A stretch of DNA of 64,000 bases from Ascidiaceihabitans sp. (GTDB lineage: Bacteria; Pseudomonadota; Alphaproteobacteria; Rhodobacterales; Rhodobacteraceae): NCBI GenBank assembly GCA_028825475.1, contig JAPKAB010000006.1:1-64000 (forward strand), in the 5' to 3' direction. The notes beneath the pieces are model-generated. The model saw nothing but the letters and a program-made list of their open reading frames with translations, had not been told where the DNA came from and did no database searches. The position numbers and the translations under genes are program-made. This document shows, in pieces, positions 55,656-63,971 of this stretch. The first letter of the stretch is position 1; every line of letters begins with the position of its first letter.

Positions 55656-56585
55656 ATGATTTTATGTTGCGGTGAAGCGCTGATTGATATGGTCCCAGTT
55701 AAGGGTGTTGATGGGCAGAACGCCTTTGCACCTTTGTCAGGTGGTGCAATCTTTAACACTGCAATCGCCTTGGGACGCCTTGAGGTTCCTGTGCAGTTGC
55801 TTTCTGGCGTGTCCAACGATCTGTTCGGAACGCAGCTGGCTGCTGAATTGGAGTCTTCAAATGTTGGAACCGATCTTTTGGTGCGCAGCAAACGCCCAAC
55901 AACACTTGCGTTTGTGAAGCTGACAAATGGCCAAGCGCAATACACATTCTACGATGAGAACTCCGCCGGTCGCATGATGGTGTCTGAGGATCTTCCTGAC
56001 ATTGGTGCAGATGTCTCCGCCCTTTATTTCGGTGGTATCAGCCTATGTGCAGAACCTGCGGCCAGTGCCTATGAAAACCTCGCTGTTGAGGCGTCAGAGC
56101 GTGCTGTGTTGATGATTGACCCGAACATTAGAACCAGCTTCATTGAGGACGAAACAGCATACCGTGCGCGTTTGGATCGTATGTTGGCTGCTGCTGACAT
56201 TGTGAAGGTTTCTGACGAGGATTTGGATTGGATTATCCCAACGGGCGTTTCGTTTGAAGACAAGGTTGAGCAACTTCATCAAAATGGCGCGGACATCGTG
56301 ATCATCACCAAAGGTGGCGATGGTGCTTCTGCATATATGCGTGGACAACCTGTTGTGAATGTTGGCGTACCTAAGGTTACTGTTATCGACACTGTAGGAG
56401 CTGGGGACACGTTCAACGCGGGTTTCCTTGCACAGCTACACACGCTTGGCTATTTGAACAAAGAAGCACTGCGTAATGTGACAGGTGTTGAAATTGAAAA
56501 GGCACTGTCTTACGCAGCACGCGTTGCTGGTGTGACTGTTTCACGCGCAGGCGCGAACCCACCAACTTTGGCTGAACTTAGCTGA
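55656..56585 (+). CDS. PfkB-family carbohydrate kinase (fructokinase-like)
   Basis: 309 residues from the ATG at 55656 (GAGGA upstream). The first PfkB signature GGAIFNTAIALGRLE and the second, DTVGAGDTFNAGFLAQL with the catalytic Asp (about residue 252), are intact. Within the family it resembles fructokinases; ribokinase-like activity is possible. It phosphorylates a sugar with ATP in the cytosol. A 15-bp hairpin follows its stop. Confidence 0.85.
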   Translation: MILCCGEALIDMVPVKGVDGQNAFAPLSGGAIFNTAIALGRLEVPVQLLSGVSNDLFGTQLAAELESSNVGTDLLVRSKRPTTLAFVKLTNGQAQYTFYDENSAGRMMVSEDLPDIGADVSALYFGGISLCAEPAASAYENLAVEASERAVLMIDPNIRTSFIEDETAYRARLDRMLAAADIVKVSDEDLDWIIPTGVSFEDKVEQLHQNGADIVIITKGGDGASAYMRGQPVVNVGVPKVTVIDTVGAGDTFNAGFLAQLHTLGYLNKEALRNVTGVEIEKALSYAARVAGVTVSRAGANPPTLAELS

Positions 56586-56604
56586 TCGCTGGTTTGATTT
56601 AAGA

Positions 56605-56643
56605 ATACCCTTAGCGACAATTTTAAACTGTCGCTAAGGGTAT
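56605..56643. repeat. 15-bp perfect inverted repeat between convergent genes
   Basis: ATACCCTTAGCGACA (56605-56619) is perfectly complementary to TGTCGCTAAGGGTAT (56629-56643), with a 9-nt loop. It lies 20 bp after the kinase stop and 59 bp from the stop of the facing TolC-type gene. It has no U tract, so it may block 3' exonucleases or assist termination in both directions. Confidence 0.55.
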
Positions 56644-56672
56644 GGCGCTTTGGCGTAATCGCCGTCCCTGCA

Positions 56673-56691
56673 GGATCAACAAAGTTGATCC
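56673..56691. repeat. Short palindromic hairpin before the TolC-type stop
   Basis: GGATCAAC-AAA-GTTGATCC is a perfect 8-bp stem, 11 bp beyond the TolC-type stop on the minus strand, without a T run. It is a candidate 3' end or bidirectional barrier. Confidence 0.4.
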
Positions 56692-56701
56692 AGCAAAGGA
56701 C

Positions 56702-58090
56702 TTAGTCCTTTTGCAAAGCCCGCAACACTTTATCCAGCTGTGCGCCTTGCTTGCTTTTCTTTGCAACACCGTCTTTTACCAATTTGTAATAAGCTTCAGG
56801 GTCATATTGCTGAACGTTCAGCCCCAAGTTCTTTGCGGTCAAAGAACCAGTGGCCGATAGGATCGTGTAGGCGGCAATGTACTGTTCTGTTTGGGTCGAA
56901 ATCAGTGCAGCTTCTGCATTCAACAATTCGTTTTCAGCATTCAGCACATCAAGGGTTGTACGTGCGCCCAAGCTGGCTTCTTCACGCACGCCGCGGAAAG
57001 CAACGCGTGATGCACGGATTTGTTGCTGGTTGGCGTTCAGGGCCGCATTTACGCTGCTGTAGAAGGCGTAAGCGTTTGCTACTGATTGTTGCAGGTTGTG
57101 GCGTACCACATGCAGGTTTGCACGCATTGCATCGCGTTGCGCTGTCGCGCGGCGAACGCTGGATGAAATTTTGCCGCCGTTATAGATCGGACCTGAGACG
57201 CCTAAACCGATCGTTGCGTTGTTGACGAAGTCTCCGCTGGAAAAATCGTTTTGCAGGCCCAAGGAACCGGTTGCTTTAACCTTTGGTTTGAACGCTGCTT
57301 CTGCGCTTTTAATAGAGTACTCAACCGATGCTACTTGGTGTTGGGCCGCGATCATATCTGGGTGGTTGCGCACCGCCTGTGATTGGGCGGATGTGACATT
57401 CCCACTGATACGTGGAAGGCGTGGGAGTTGCGCCAAACTTTTGGGCTGATGGCCAATGACGTTTGCATATTCAGCACGGGCGCGAAGTAGTTCGCCCTGC
57501 GCGTTTGCAAGTCCACTGCGGGCTTGTGCCAAACGTGCTTCGGCCAATGCAACATCTGTTCGTGTAACTTCACCTACATCGAAACGGTCTTTTGCCGCGC
57601 GTAATTCTTGGATCAGAAGGCGCAGATTGTTTTGGCGCAGGGCTACAAATTTGGATGTACTACGGACGTTGAAATAGGCAGTTACGGCGCGCAACATGAT
57701 CTGCTGCTCGATCGATAGCAGTTGTGATCGCGTTGCGAATACGCTTTCACGCGCGGCTTCGATTGAGGCCTTTGATCCGCCAAAATCATAAAGTAAAAGT
57801 TCGGCGTTAACCGACACGGACGCATTGCTGCGGCGTGATGTTATTGAGTTGCTGTAAGTGCGCTGCGCTTGTGCCGACCAGTTCACGATCGGCAGCAATG
57901 CTGCGCTGGCAGATGCGACGTCTTCATCAGCGGCCCGCAGCAAGGCGCGATTCTGTTCTAGCAGTCCACTGTGATTGTATGCGCTGACCAATGCATCAGC
58001 CAAAGTTTCAGAGTGGGCTGTCGTTGTCATCAAGCTAAGTGAGACACCAAGGGCGAAAAGTTGAAGTGGCTTTTTGAACAGGGTTTTCAT
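56702..58090 (-). CDS. TolC-family outer-membrane efflux protein
   Basis: 462 residues with a signal peptide (cleavage after AHS, about residue 28). The long coiled-coil helices and duplicated architecture of TolC are visible: ALVSAYNHSGLLEQNRALLRAADEDVASA, GEVTRTDVALAEARLAQARSGL and TLDVLNAENELLNAEAAL. It forms a trimeric outer-membrane channel for type I secretion or RND efflux. The inner-membrane partners are not in the window. GGAG precedes the ATG. Confidence 0.93.
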   Translation of the reverse strand: MKTLFKKPLQLFALGVSLSLMTTTAHSETLADALVSAYNHSGLLEQNRALLRAADEDVASASAALLPIVNWSAQAQRTYSNSITSRRSNASVSVNAELLLYDFGGSKASIEAARESVFATRSQLLSIEQQIMLRAVTAYFNVRSTSKFVALRQNNLRLLIQELRAAKDRFDVGEVTRTDVALAEARLAQARSGLANAQGELLRARAEYANVIGHQPKSLAQLPRLPRISGNVTSAQSQAVRNHPDMIAAQHQVASVEYSIKSAEAAFKPKVKATGSLGLQNDFSSGDFVNNATIGLGVSGPIYNGGKISSSVRRATAQRDAMRANLHVVRHNLQQSVANAYAFYSSVNAALNANQQQIRASRVAFRGVREEASLGARTTLDVLNAENELLNAEAALISTQTEQYIAAYTILSATGSLTAKNLGLNVQQYDPEAYYKLVKDGVAKKSKQGAQLDKVLRALQKD

Positions 58091-58381
58091 CTATTTCTCC
58101 GTCGGCTTTGCGAATTCGGCTGGTGCGTAACGATAGATATAGGAAGTGTTCGCGTTATTACGACTCAGCACGCCATTTACGAAAGGGTACCCTGTATCTT
58201 GTGGTGCCTACAATGTTTACCAACCAGATAGAGGGGAAGATCGCAAAGAATCGGTTAACAAAAACGGATTTTGAGCAGAAAATCGCAACCATCATGACGA
58301 TTTTCAGCGTAAATCGGTGTTTTTTATCGTGAGTTATAAAAACGCAGAACAACTGTGCAGCGGTGCACGAAAAGAACCAAA

Positions 58382-59167
58382 TCAATCGGTGAGTTTTGCC
58401 CACAGATCAGGACGGCGTGCTTTGGTGATCTCACGCGACATTTCGCGACGCCATGCTTCGATTTTTGCGTGATTGCCAGACATCAAGACATCAGGGATTT
58501 TGTGCCCCATCCATTCTGCAGGTTTGGTATATTGAGGGTGCTCAAGCAAACCGTTTGAATGGCTTTCTTCAACAGCACTGTCCGCGTTCCCCAGCACACC
58601 TGGCAGCAAGCGCACTGTGGCATCAATCATTGCTTGGGCTGCAATTTCACCGCCGGTCATCACGAAGTCACCAAGGGACACTTCCATCACGCCGTAGTGT
58701 TGTAATACACGTTCATCGACGCCCTCAAAGCGACCACATAGAACAGTAACGCCATCACACCGTGCCCAGTTGCGTGCCATCTCTTGATCAAAGCGGCGTC
58801 CGCGTGGGGACATATAAACCAGCGGCACATTGCCTTTGCTTTGGCGTTGTACCGCTTCAATCGCAGGGCCAATCACATCGGCGCGCAACACCATGCCAGC
58901 GCCGCCACCCGCAGGGGTGTCATCGACATTGCGGTGCTTGGTTAAACCGTGGCTGCGCAGGTCATGGGTGTGTAGTTGCCATTTACCGTCTTTCAATGCG
59001 CGGCCCGTCAGGCTTTCACCCAATACGCCAGGAAAAGCATTTGGAAACAGTGTCATAATCCGCGCCTGCCAAACGCCTGCCAATTCTTCATCGCCATCCA
59101 TCAAGGACCGTGGTGTCAGTGTTGGGCGAATGGTTTTGCGCCCGTGCGACTTTGGATTATCGGTCAT
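58382..59167 (-). CDS. trmD: tRNA (guanine-37-N1)-methyltransferase
   Basis: 261 residues. The SPOUT trefoil-knot core is evident: YMSPRGRRFDQEMARNWA, LLCGRFEGVDERVL-like and SLGDFVMTGGEIAA. It methylates G37 of tRNAs next to the anticodon and prevents frameshifting. The ATG at 59167 lies inside the last codons of the upstream sulfotransferase gene (11-bp overlap), so translation is coupled. rplS, normally next, is absent here. Confidence 0.95.
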   Translation of the reverse strand: MTDNPKSHGRKTIRPTLTPRSLMDGDEELAGVWQARIMTLFPNAFPGVLGESLTGRALKDGKWQLHTHDLRSHGLTKHRNVDDTPAGGGAGMVLRADVIGPAIEAVQRQSKGNVPLVYMSPRGRRFDQEMARNWARCDGVTVLCGRFEGVDERVLQHYGVMEVSLGDFVMTGGEIAAQAMIDATVRLLPGVLGNADSAVEESHSNGLLEHPQYTKPAEWMGHKIPDVLMSGNHAKIEAWRREMSREITKARRPDLWAKLTD

Positions 59168-59951
59168 TTTTCTGGGCCTCTGCGAGAATGATTTGCTTGG
59201 CTGCTTTGCATTCGTAGTGATCCGCATATGCACGGTTTGCTTCCAGTAAGGCAAGTAAAACAGTCTTATCCAGTCGTTCGTTGTGAATAGGTTGGGGGAC
59301 GACTTTTTCGCGCAGACTTGGTGATATATCACATAGATCAAACACCGGATCAGCAGGGCCCAGCCTTAGGTCGCGGCAGTCCTCAAGGGCGGTATGGTGC
59401 ACTGCAACGTTTACCTGTTTTCGCACCGCTTTGATGATCGGCTCAAATTCCGCTGCTTTCTCGTAGGTCTTTGCAAAGGTGTCATAGTCCAAGGTCATGG
59501 ATGAGGACTTAACGTGTTCCCAATAGGCGCTTTGCAACCAGCTCTCGGATCCTCGTGTTGAGAAGTAGATGACCTGTTCAATATTTGGAAAACGTGCAGT
59601 TATTTCAGCGCAGTATCGTGACAGTAATATGGGGGCAGCGCTGTAGTCTGCCAGATCGCCGCGCCCCGGCATATGGCCTGAGAGTTCTTCGGCGGAGAGT
59701 AATAACGCGCGTTTGGGCATCGCGACCAAATCATCAAGGACGGCACCGAAACGCGTTGTGGCTTTGACCAATGTTAGATCATCACGCCACGTTGAATAGC
59801 CACGGGTTGCATGCATTAAGTCCTGCATTTGCCCTTTAAGGCGCATTGCCAATTCGGGCTGTAGAAGCGGACGATTGGCACGTAAAACCTGTTGAACAGA
59901 GGACGTGCCCGTTTTGTGGAAACCCGCGTGTATGATGATCTTGCGTGGCAT
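59157..59951 (-). CDS. Sulfotransferase-like protein
   Basis: 264 residues. The N-terminus IIIHAGFHKTGTSSVQ (about 6-21) is the 5'-phosphosulfate-binding loop of PAPS-dependent sulfotransferases. The 3'-phosphate-binding element appears in the FSTRGSESWLQSAYWEHVK region. Acceptor substrate is unknown. It is inserted between rimM and trmD in an otherwise translational cluster, overlapping the trmD start. Confidence 0.8.
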   Translation of the reverse strand: MPRKIIIHAGFHKTGTSSVQQVLRANRPLLQPELAMRLKGQMQDLMHATRGYSTWRDDLTLVKATTRFGAVLDDLVAMPKRALLLSAEELSGHMPGRGDLADYSAAPILLSRYCAEITARFPNIEQVIYFSTRGSESWLQSAYWEHVKSSSMTLDYDTFAKTYEKAAEFEPIIKAVRKQVNVAVHHTALEDCRDLRLGPADPVFDLCDISPSLREKVVPQPIHNERLDKTVLLALLEANRAYADHYECKAAKQIILAEAQKNDR

Positions 59952-59994
59952 CAAAGACCTGCGTGCGCAGTAAGGGTTTCACTGCGCCACATGA

Positions 59995-60501
59995 TTAGAA
60001 TAGGCCGTCAGGTGGGTCTGCGATGATGCGGCCCGTGTCCATATCGACAGTTGGAATGACCGCTAAGGTGAAGGGAACCAAAACCGTTGCTGAACTTTTG
60101 GGCAACTGGACTTCCAACAAGTCGCCAGCGCCGTGGTTCTGTACGGATTTCACCGTGCCAAGGGTCGCCCCGCCTGTGTCTAGAACCTGCAGACCTGTGA
60201 GATCGGAATGATAATATTCGTCGTCTGGCAGGCTAGGCAGCTGATCGCGGCGGGCGTAGAGCTGTACACCTTTCATTGCATCAGCTTGTTCCTTTGTTGA
60301 TATCTCGGGCATGCGGATCATAAAGCCACCTTTGACCGCACGCACAATGGCGATGGTGTATGAACCAGTCCCATCTTCACGGGTGAGGGGGCTGTAGGTT
60401 TCAATGTCTTCTGCGATTGCGCAAAAGCTTTTGATGCGTAGCTCCCCGTTGACGCCATAAGAGCCGCCGATGCTACCGACACAGATCAATTCATTGCTCA
60501 T
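59995..60501 (-). CDS. rimM: Ribosome maturation factor RimM
   Basis: 168 residues. The N-terminal RimM beta-barrel ([21 protein letters not shown]) and the C-terminal PRC domain ([25 protein letters not shown]) are present. It assists assembly of the 30S head. The ATG at 60501 overlaps the stop of the small ORF upstream (ATGA), and AAAGGAAT lies before it. Confidence 0.94.
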   Translation of the reverse strand: MSNELICVGSIGGSYGVNGELRIKSFCAIAEDIETYSPLTREDGTGSYTIAIVRAVKGGFMIRMPEISTKEQADAMKGVQLYARRDQLPSLPDDEYYHSDLTGLQVLDTGGATLGTVKSVQNHGAGDLLEVQLPKSSATVLVPFTLAVIPTVDMDTGRIIADPPDGLF

Positions 60502-60641
60502 TTTGCTATTCCTTTGCAAAGTCCTGCGTCCATATCTCCGCCTAGTGTGGCACAGCGTTCAGAGGTTTGGCTACGTTCATAAAACTGTCCAGCGACAAAG
60601 GCGAGTAGAACAAAGATTATCAAGCGCATCAATCTGAACAT
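60498..60641 (-). CDS. 47-residue single-pass membrane protein
   Basis: ATG at 60641 with GAGG upstream encodes 47 residues, [20 protein letters not shown] then [24 protein letters not shown]. It has one N-terminal membrane helix and a small periplasmic tail with two Cys. Its TGA overlaps the rimM ATG by four bases, and it lies eight bases from bluB, so it is a real operon member. I know of no function. Confidence 0.65.
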   Translation of the reverse strand: MFRLMRLIIFVLLAFVAGQFYERSQTSERCATLGGDMDAGLCKGIAK

Positions 60642-60648
60642 TGGGACC

Positions 60649-61278
60649 TCAACGGGTTTCTATGGGCAGGGCCGCGCGGCGGGTTTCCCAGCCAGCGGTT
60701 TCTAATTCGGGTGTGGTAGAGTTGGCTTCGGGCCAACCGATACACAAGTAAGCGATAAGGGACCAATCCTGAGGGATGTCCAGATCGGTGCATAGTTTTG
60801 GGGCATCCAGAATGGAGACCCACCCCATACCTAAACCATGGGAGCGGGCATGTAGCCACATCAGATTGATCGCACCCACAACAGAATAGCGGCGCATTTC
60901 TGGCATGGTCGTCGCGCCAAGGCCGGAGCCTTTGGTGGTGCTATCATCGCAGAAAATGGCAATGTGTTCAGGGGCTTCGGACATGCCTGATAACTTTAGG
61001 CCCGAATACATAGCAGCTTTTTCACCGTCATACCCTTCAAGGGCGGCGGCGTTGGCTGTTTGGTAATTTTCGATAGATTTCTGGCGAAGCTCTGGGGTTG
61101 TGACCCGTACGATGCGCCAAGGTTCCGAAAGGCCCACGGAAGGGGCGAGGCGGAAGGTGTCGAGGCATTGCATCAGCAACGCCTCGTCCACCGGATCGCT
61201 GCGAAAGCGGCGCACGTCGCGCCGCCACCGCATCAGCTGCGATAGATCGGTTCGGAAGCTGTCCGAGAACGCTTCCAT
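60649..61278 (-). CDS. bluB: 5,6-dimethylbenzimidazole synthase
   Basis: 209 residues of the nitroreductase-fold BluB family: LMRWRRDVRRFRSDPVDEA at the N-terminus, LAPSVGLSEPWRIVRV, and GLGMGWVSILDAPKL near the C-terminus. It fragments FMNH2 with O2 to give DMB, the lower ligand of cobalamin. It lies between rpsP and the small ORF upstream of rimM, an unusual place. Confidence 0.93.
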   Translation of the reverse strand: MEAFSDSFRTDLSQLMRWRRDVRRFRSDPVDEALLMQCLDTFRLAPSVGLSEPWRIVRVTTPELRQKSIENYQTANAAALEGYDGEKAAMYSGLKLSGMSEAPEHIAIFCDDSTTKGSGLGATTMPEMRRYSVVGAINLMWLHARSHGLGMGWVSILDAPKLCTDLDIPQDWSLIAYLCIGWPEANSTTPELETAGWETRRAALPIETR

Positions 61279-61286
61279 AACCGGTC

Positions 61287-61709
61287 TTATTCTGCTGCTG
61301 CTTCTTCAGCAGGAGCTTCAGCAGGAGCTTCTGCTGGTGCTTCAACAGGTGCTGCTGCGGCTTCTGCTGCTGCTTCTGCTTTAGCTGCTTTTTCTTCTGC
61401 GCGCTCAACGGCTTTCTTGTGTGGAGCACCCTTCTTAGGGTTGTTGCGCTCAGTTTTTGGAACAACGCCAGCAGCTTCTAGCATACGTGCGATACGGTCA
61501 GTTGGCTGTGCGCCTTGGCCCAACCAGTACTGAACGCGTTCCATGTTCATTTTCACGCGCTCTTCGCTGTCTTTAGCCAAAAGTGGGTTGTATGTGCCCA
61601 ATTTTTCGATGAAGCGACCATCGCGTGGCATGCGGCTGTCAGCAGCTACGATGCGGTAAAATGGACGTTTCTTAGAGCCACCACGGGCCAAACGGATTTT
61701 CATAGACAT
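61287..61709 (-). CDS. rpsP: 30S ribosomal protein S16
   Basis: 140 residues. The S16 core (about 1-85) is canonical: [19 protein letters not shown], then [13 protein letters not shown]. The remaining about 55 residues form a Lys/Ala-rich then Ala/Pro/Glu extension ending in [13 protein letters not shown], longer than the bacterial norm of about 80-90. AAAGGAAA precedes the ATG. Its DNA is trinucleotide-repetitive (61290-61385). Confidence 0.96.
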   Translation of the reverse strand: MSMKIRLARGGSKKRPFYRIVAADSRMPRDGRFIEKLGTYNPLLAKDSEERVKMNMERVQYWLGQGAQPTDRIARMLEAAGVVPKTERNNPKKGAPHKKAVERAEEKAAKAEAAAEAAAAPVEAPAEAPAEAPAEEAAAE

Positions 61710-61728
61710 GTTGTTGTTTCCTTTGGGT

Positions 61729-62025
61729 TTATTCTTGATGTGTTTTGTGATGCTGAATGACTTCAGCGATGATGAAGTTGAGTAACTTCTTGGCAAAATC
61801 GGGGTCCAAGTCGGCCCGATTGGCCAAATCTTCTAGTCGTGCGATCTGTGTTGCCTCGCGGGCGGGATCGGACGGGGGAAGGTCGTGTTCAGCTTTGAGC
61901 TTGCCCACAGATTGTGTGTGTTTGAAACGCTCGCCAAGAGTATAGATCATGATCGCATCAAGGCGATCAATGCTTTCGCGGTGGCCCTTTAGGACCTCTG
62001 CTGCACGGGTGACTGTGTCAGACAT
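61729..62025 (-). CDS. aroQ: Chorismate mutase (AroQ class)
   Basis: 98 residues, all-helical. Active-site candidates match the AroQ pattern: R in HRESIDRLD, then ERF and [11 protein letters not shown], and a C-terminal helix with Gln in EVIQHH. It converts chorismate to prephenate. Start at 62025 has GGAGG. It is stand-alone, and prephenate dehydratase is encoded 20 kb away. Four 11-bp repeat units lie 28 bp upstream. Confidence 0.9.
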   Translation of the reverse strand: MSDTVTRAAEVLKGHRESIDRLDAIMIYTLGERFKHTQSVGKLKAEHDLPPSDPAREATQIARLEDLANRADLDPDFAKKLLNFIIAEVIQHHKTHQE

Positions 62026-62050
62026 AACGGCCTCCAAATGCTGAAAATAC

Positions 62051-62093
62051 AACGTCGGTATTACGTCGGTATAGTGTCGGTATTGCGTAGGTG
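62051..62093. repeat. Four-unit 11-bp-period repeat upstream of the chorismate mutase gene
   Basis: Units CGTCGGTA (62053), CGTCGGTA (62064), TGTCGGTA (62075) and CGTAGGTG (62086) recur at exactly 11 bp. They sit between the chorismate mutase start and the preceding NIPSNAP gene. The same motif occurs upstream of pheT. A regulator-binding array is inferred. Confidence 0.55.
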
Positions 62094-62112
62094 GGCTGTA
62101 CATATGCAAACA

Positions 62113-62448
62113 TTAGATAAGCCCCAATTCAGCGGGGCTTGCGCCATCCAATAGTGGACGGGTGAAGGTGCGATCATAGGAAAGGATGCACTTTGTCTTC
62201 ACTGCATAAGCATAGGCGGCCTGACATTCAGCGTCAGCGTCCATGCGTGTGCGGTAATCTTCATAGGCCGCAAGCGACGCAAAAGAAAACATGCACCAGG
62301 CTTTGTTGTTCGCGCCTTCATGAGGCAAGAAATAGCCGTGGTGTGTGCCACCCATTTTGTTGACCAAATAGATCCATGCTTTTGAATAGGTTTCAAAAGC
62401 CTCCAGCTGAGCTGGGTCGATCTTATAGGTTAGCGTACAGGTGATCAT
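62113..62448 (-). CDS. NIPSNAP-family protein
   Basis: 111 residues of ferredoxin-like fold: MITCTLTYKIDPAQLEAFETYSKAW and DYRTRMDADAECQAAYAYAVKTKCILSYDRTF. NIPSNAP-type small proteins occur in bacteria with no proven role. Its ATG overlaps the ffh stop (ATGA), so it is translated with ffh. Confidence 0.85.
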   Translation of the reverse strand: MITCTLTYKIDPAQLEAFETYSKAWIYLVNKMGGTHHGYFLPHEGANNKAWCMFSFASLAAYEDYRTRMDADAECQAAYAYAVKTKCILSYDRTFTRPLLDGASPAELGLI

Positions 62449-63971
62449 TTCTTCTTTCCGAAACCAGAAAGACCAGATGGCAGACCCATGCCGCCGCCCA
62501 TTCCGCCAAGACCACCAAGGCTGGGCATCTTGCCGCCAAGTTGCTTGGCCGCTGCTTCAAGTGCTGCGGGGTCCATTTGGGACGGGTCCATGCCAGTCGG
62601 CATTCCGCCACCAGCACCGCCGCCGCCCATCATGCCCTTCATGGCTTGCTTCAGCATGCCACCTTTGCCCATTTTGCCCATCTTCTTCATCATGTCCGAC
62701 ATCTGGCGCTGCATCTTCACAAGTTTGTTCAGATCAGACACCTGCATGCCGGCACCTTTGGCGATCCGCTTTTTGCGGGAGGCCTGAAGAAGGGCAGGGT
62801 TAGCGCGTTCTTTTTTGGTCATGGATTGGATCAAAGCAATTTGCTGTTTCAGCAGCTTGTCGTCAAAACCTGCCGCTTCGACCTGCTTCGCCATTTTTCC
62901 CATGCCGGGCATCATGCCCATCATGCCTTGCATGCCGCCCATTTGGATCATTTGCTCAAGCTGCATCTTAAGGTCGTTCATATTGAACTGACCTTTGGCC
63001 ATGCGCTTCATCATGCGCTCGGCTTGTTCGGCCTCGATCGTGTCTTGGGCTTTTTCAACAAGGGCAACGATATCACCCATGCCAAGGATACGGCCAGCGA
63101 CGCGTTCAGGTTCGAACGTTTCAAGCGCATCCATCTTTTCGCCGAGGCCGACAAATTTGATTGGTTTGCCAGTGACCGCACGCATGGACAATGCAGCACC
63201 ACCGCGACCATCACCGTCCATACGGGTCAGGACCACACCAGAGATGCCGATGCGTTGGTCAAAGTTTTCTGCGGTTTGCACTGCGTCTTGACCTGTTAGG
63301 CCATCGACAACCAGCAATGTCTCGCGGGGGTTTGCAACGTCGCGAACGGCTTCGACCTGTTGCATCAACTCTTCGTCGATGGACAAGCGGCCCGCAGTGT
63401 CGAGCATATAGACGTCGTAGCCACCCATGTTCGCTTGGGTCTTGGCGCGCTTGGCGATGGATACGGGATCTTCGCCTTTGACGATTGGCAATGTGTCCAC
63501 GCCAATTTGAACGCCCAAAATTTGCAGCTGTTCCATCGCAGCCGGACGGTTCACGTCGAGAGAGGCCATAAGGACCTTTTTGCCCTCGCGCTCTTTCAGA
63601 CGTTTCGCCAGCTTTGCAGTTGTTGTTGTCTTACCTGAACCTTGCAGACCTACCATCAAGATTGGGGCAGGTGGGCTATCAATCTTTAGGTGGCCTGGTT
63701 CGCCTTCACCCTTGAGGGTGTCGATCAATGCATCGTGCACAATCTTGACGACCTGTTGGCCCGGCGTCACAGATTTTGTGACCGCTTGGCCTGTGGCCTT
63801 GTCTTGGACAGCTTTTACAAAATTGGTGGCAACAGGAAGGGAAACGTCGGCCTCAAGCAGGGCCACACGCACTTCGCGCAGGGCTGTTTTGACGTCTTCG
63901 TCAGACAGCGCACCTTGTTTTGTTAGTCGGTCAAAGACGCCGGAAAGGCGGTCGGATAGATTTTCAAACAT
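62445..63971 (-). CDS. ffh: Signal recognition particle protein Ffh
   Basis: 508 residues. NG domain: G1 GLQGSGKTTTTAKLAKRL (about 107-124), the DTAGR motif, and the LTRMDGDGRGGAALS region; the M domain (about 325-450) is Met-rich (MGGMQGMMGMMPGMGKM), ending in a Gly/Met-rich tail. It binds 4.5S RNA and targets ribosome-nascent chains to FtsY. AAAGGAG precedes the ATG. The 4.5S RNA gene is at 38.2 kb. It heads a long minus-strand cluster. Confidence 0.97.
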   Translation of the reverse strand: MFENLSDRLSGVFDRLTKQGALSDEDVKTALREVRVALLEADVSLPVATNFVKAVQDKATGQAVTKSVTPGQQVVKIVHDALIDTLKGEGEPGHLKIDSPPAPILMVGLQGSGKTTTTAKLAKRLKEREGKKVLMASLDVNRPAAMEQLQILGVQIGVDTLPIVKGEDPVSIAKRAKTQANMGGYDVYMLDTAGRLSIDEELMQQVEAVRDVANPRETLLVVDGLTGQDAVQTAENFDQRIGISGVVLTRMDGDGRGGAALSMRAVTGKPIKFVGLGEKMDALETFEPERVAGRILGMGDIVALVEKAQDTIEAEQAERMMKRMAKGQFNMNDLKMQLEQMIQMGGMQGMMGMMPGMGKMAKQVEAAGFDDKLLKQQIALIQSMTKKERANPALLQASRKKRIAKGAGMQVSDLNKLVKMQRQMSDMMKKMGKMGKGGMLKQAMKGMMGGGGAGGGMPTGMDPSQMDPAALEAAAKQLGGKMPSLGGLGGMGGGMGLPSGLSGFGKKK

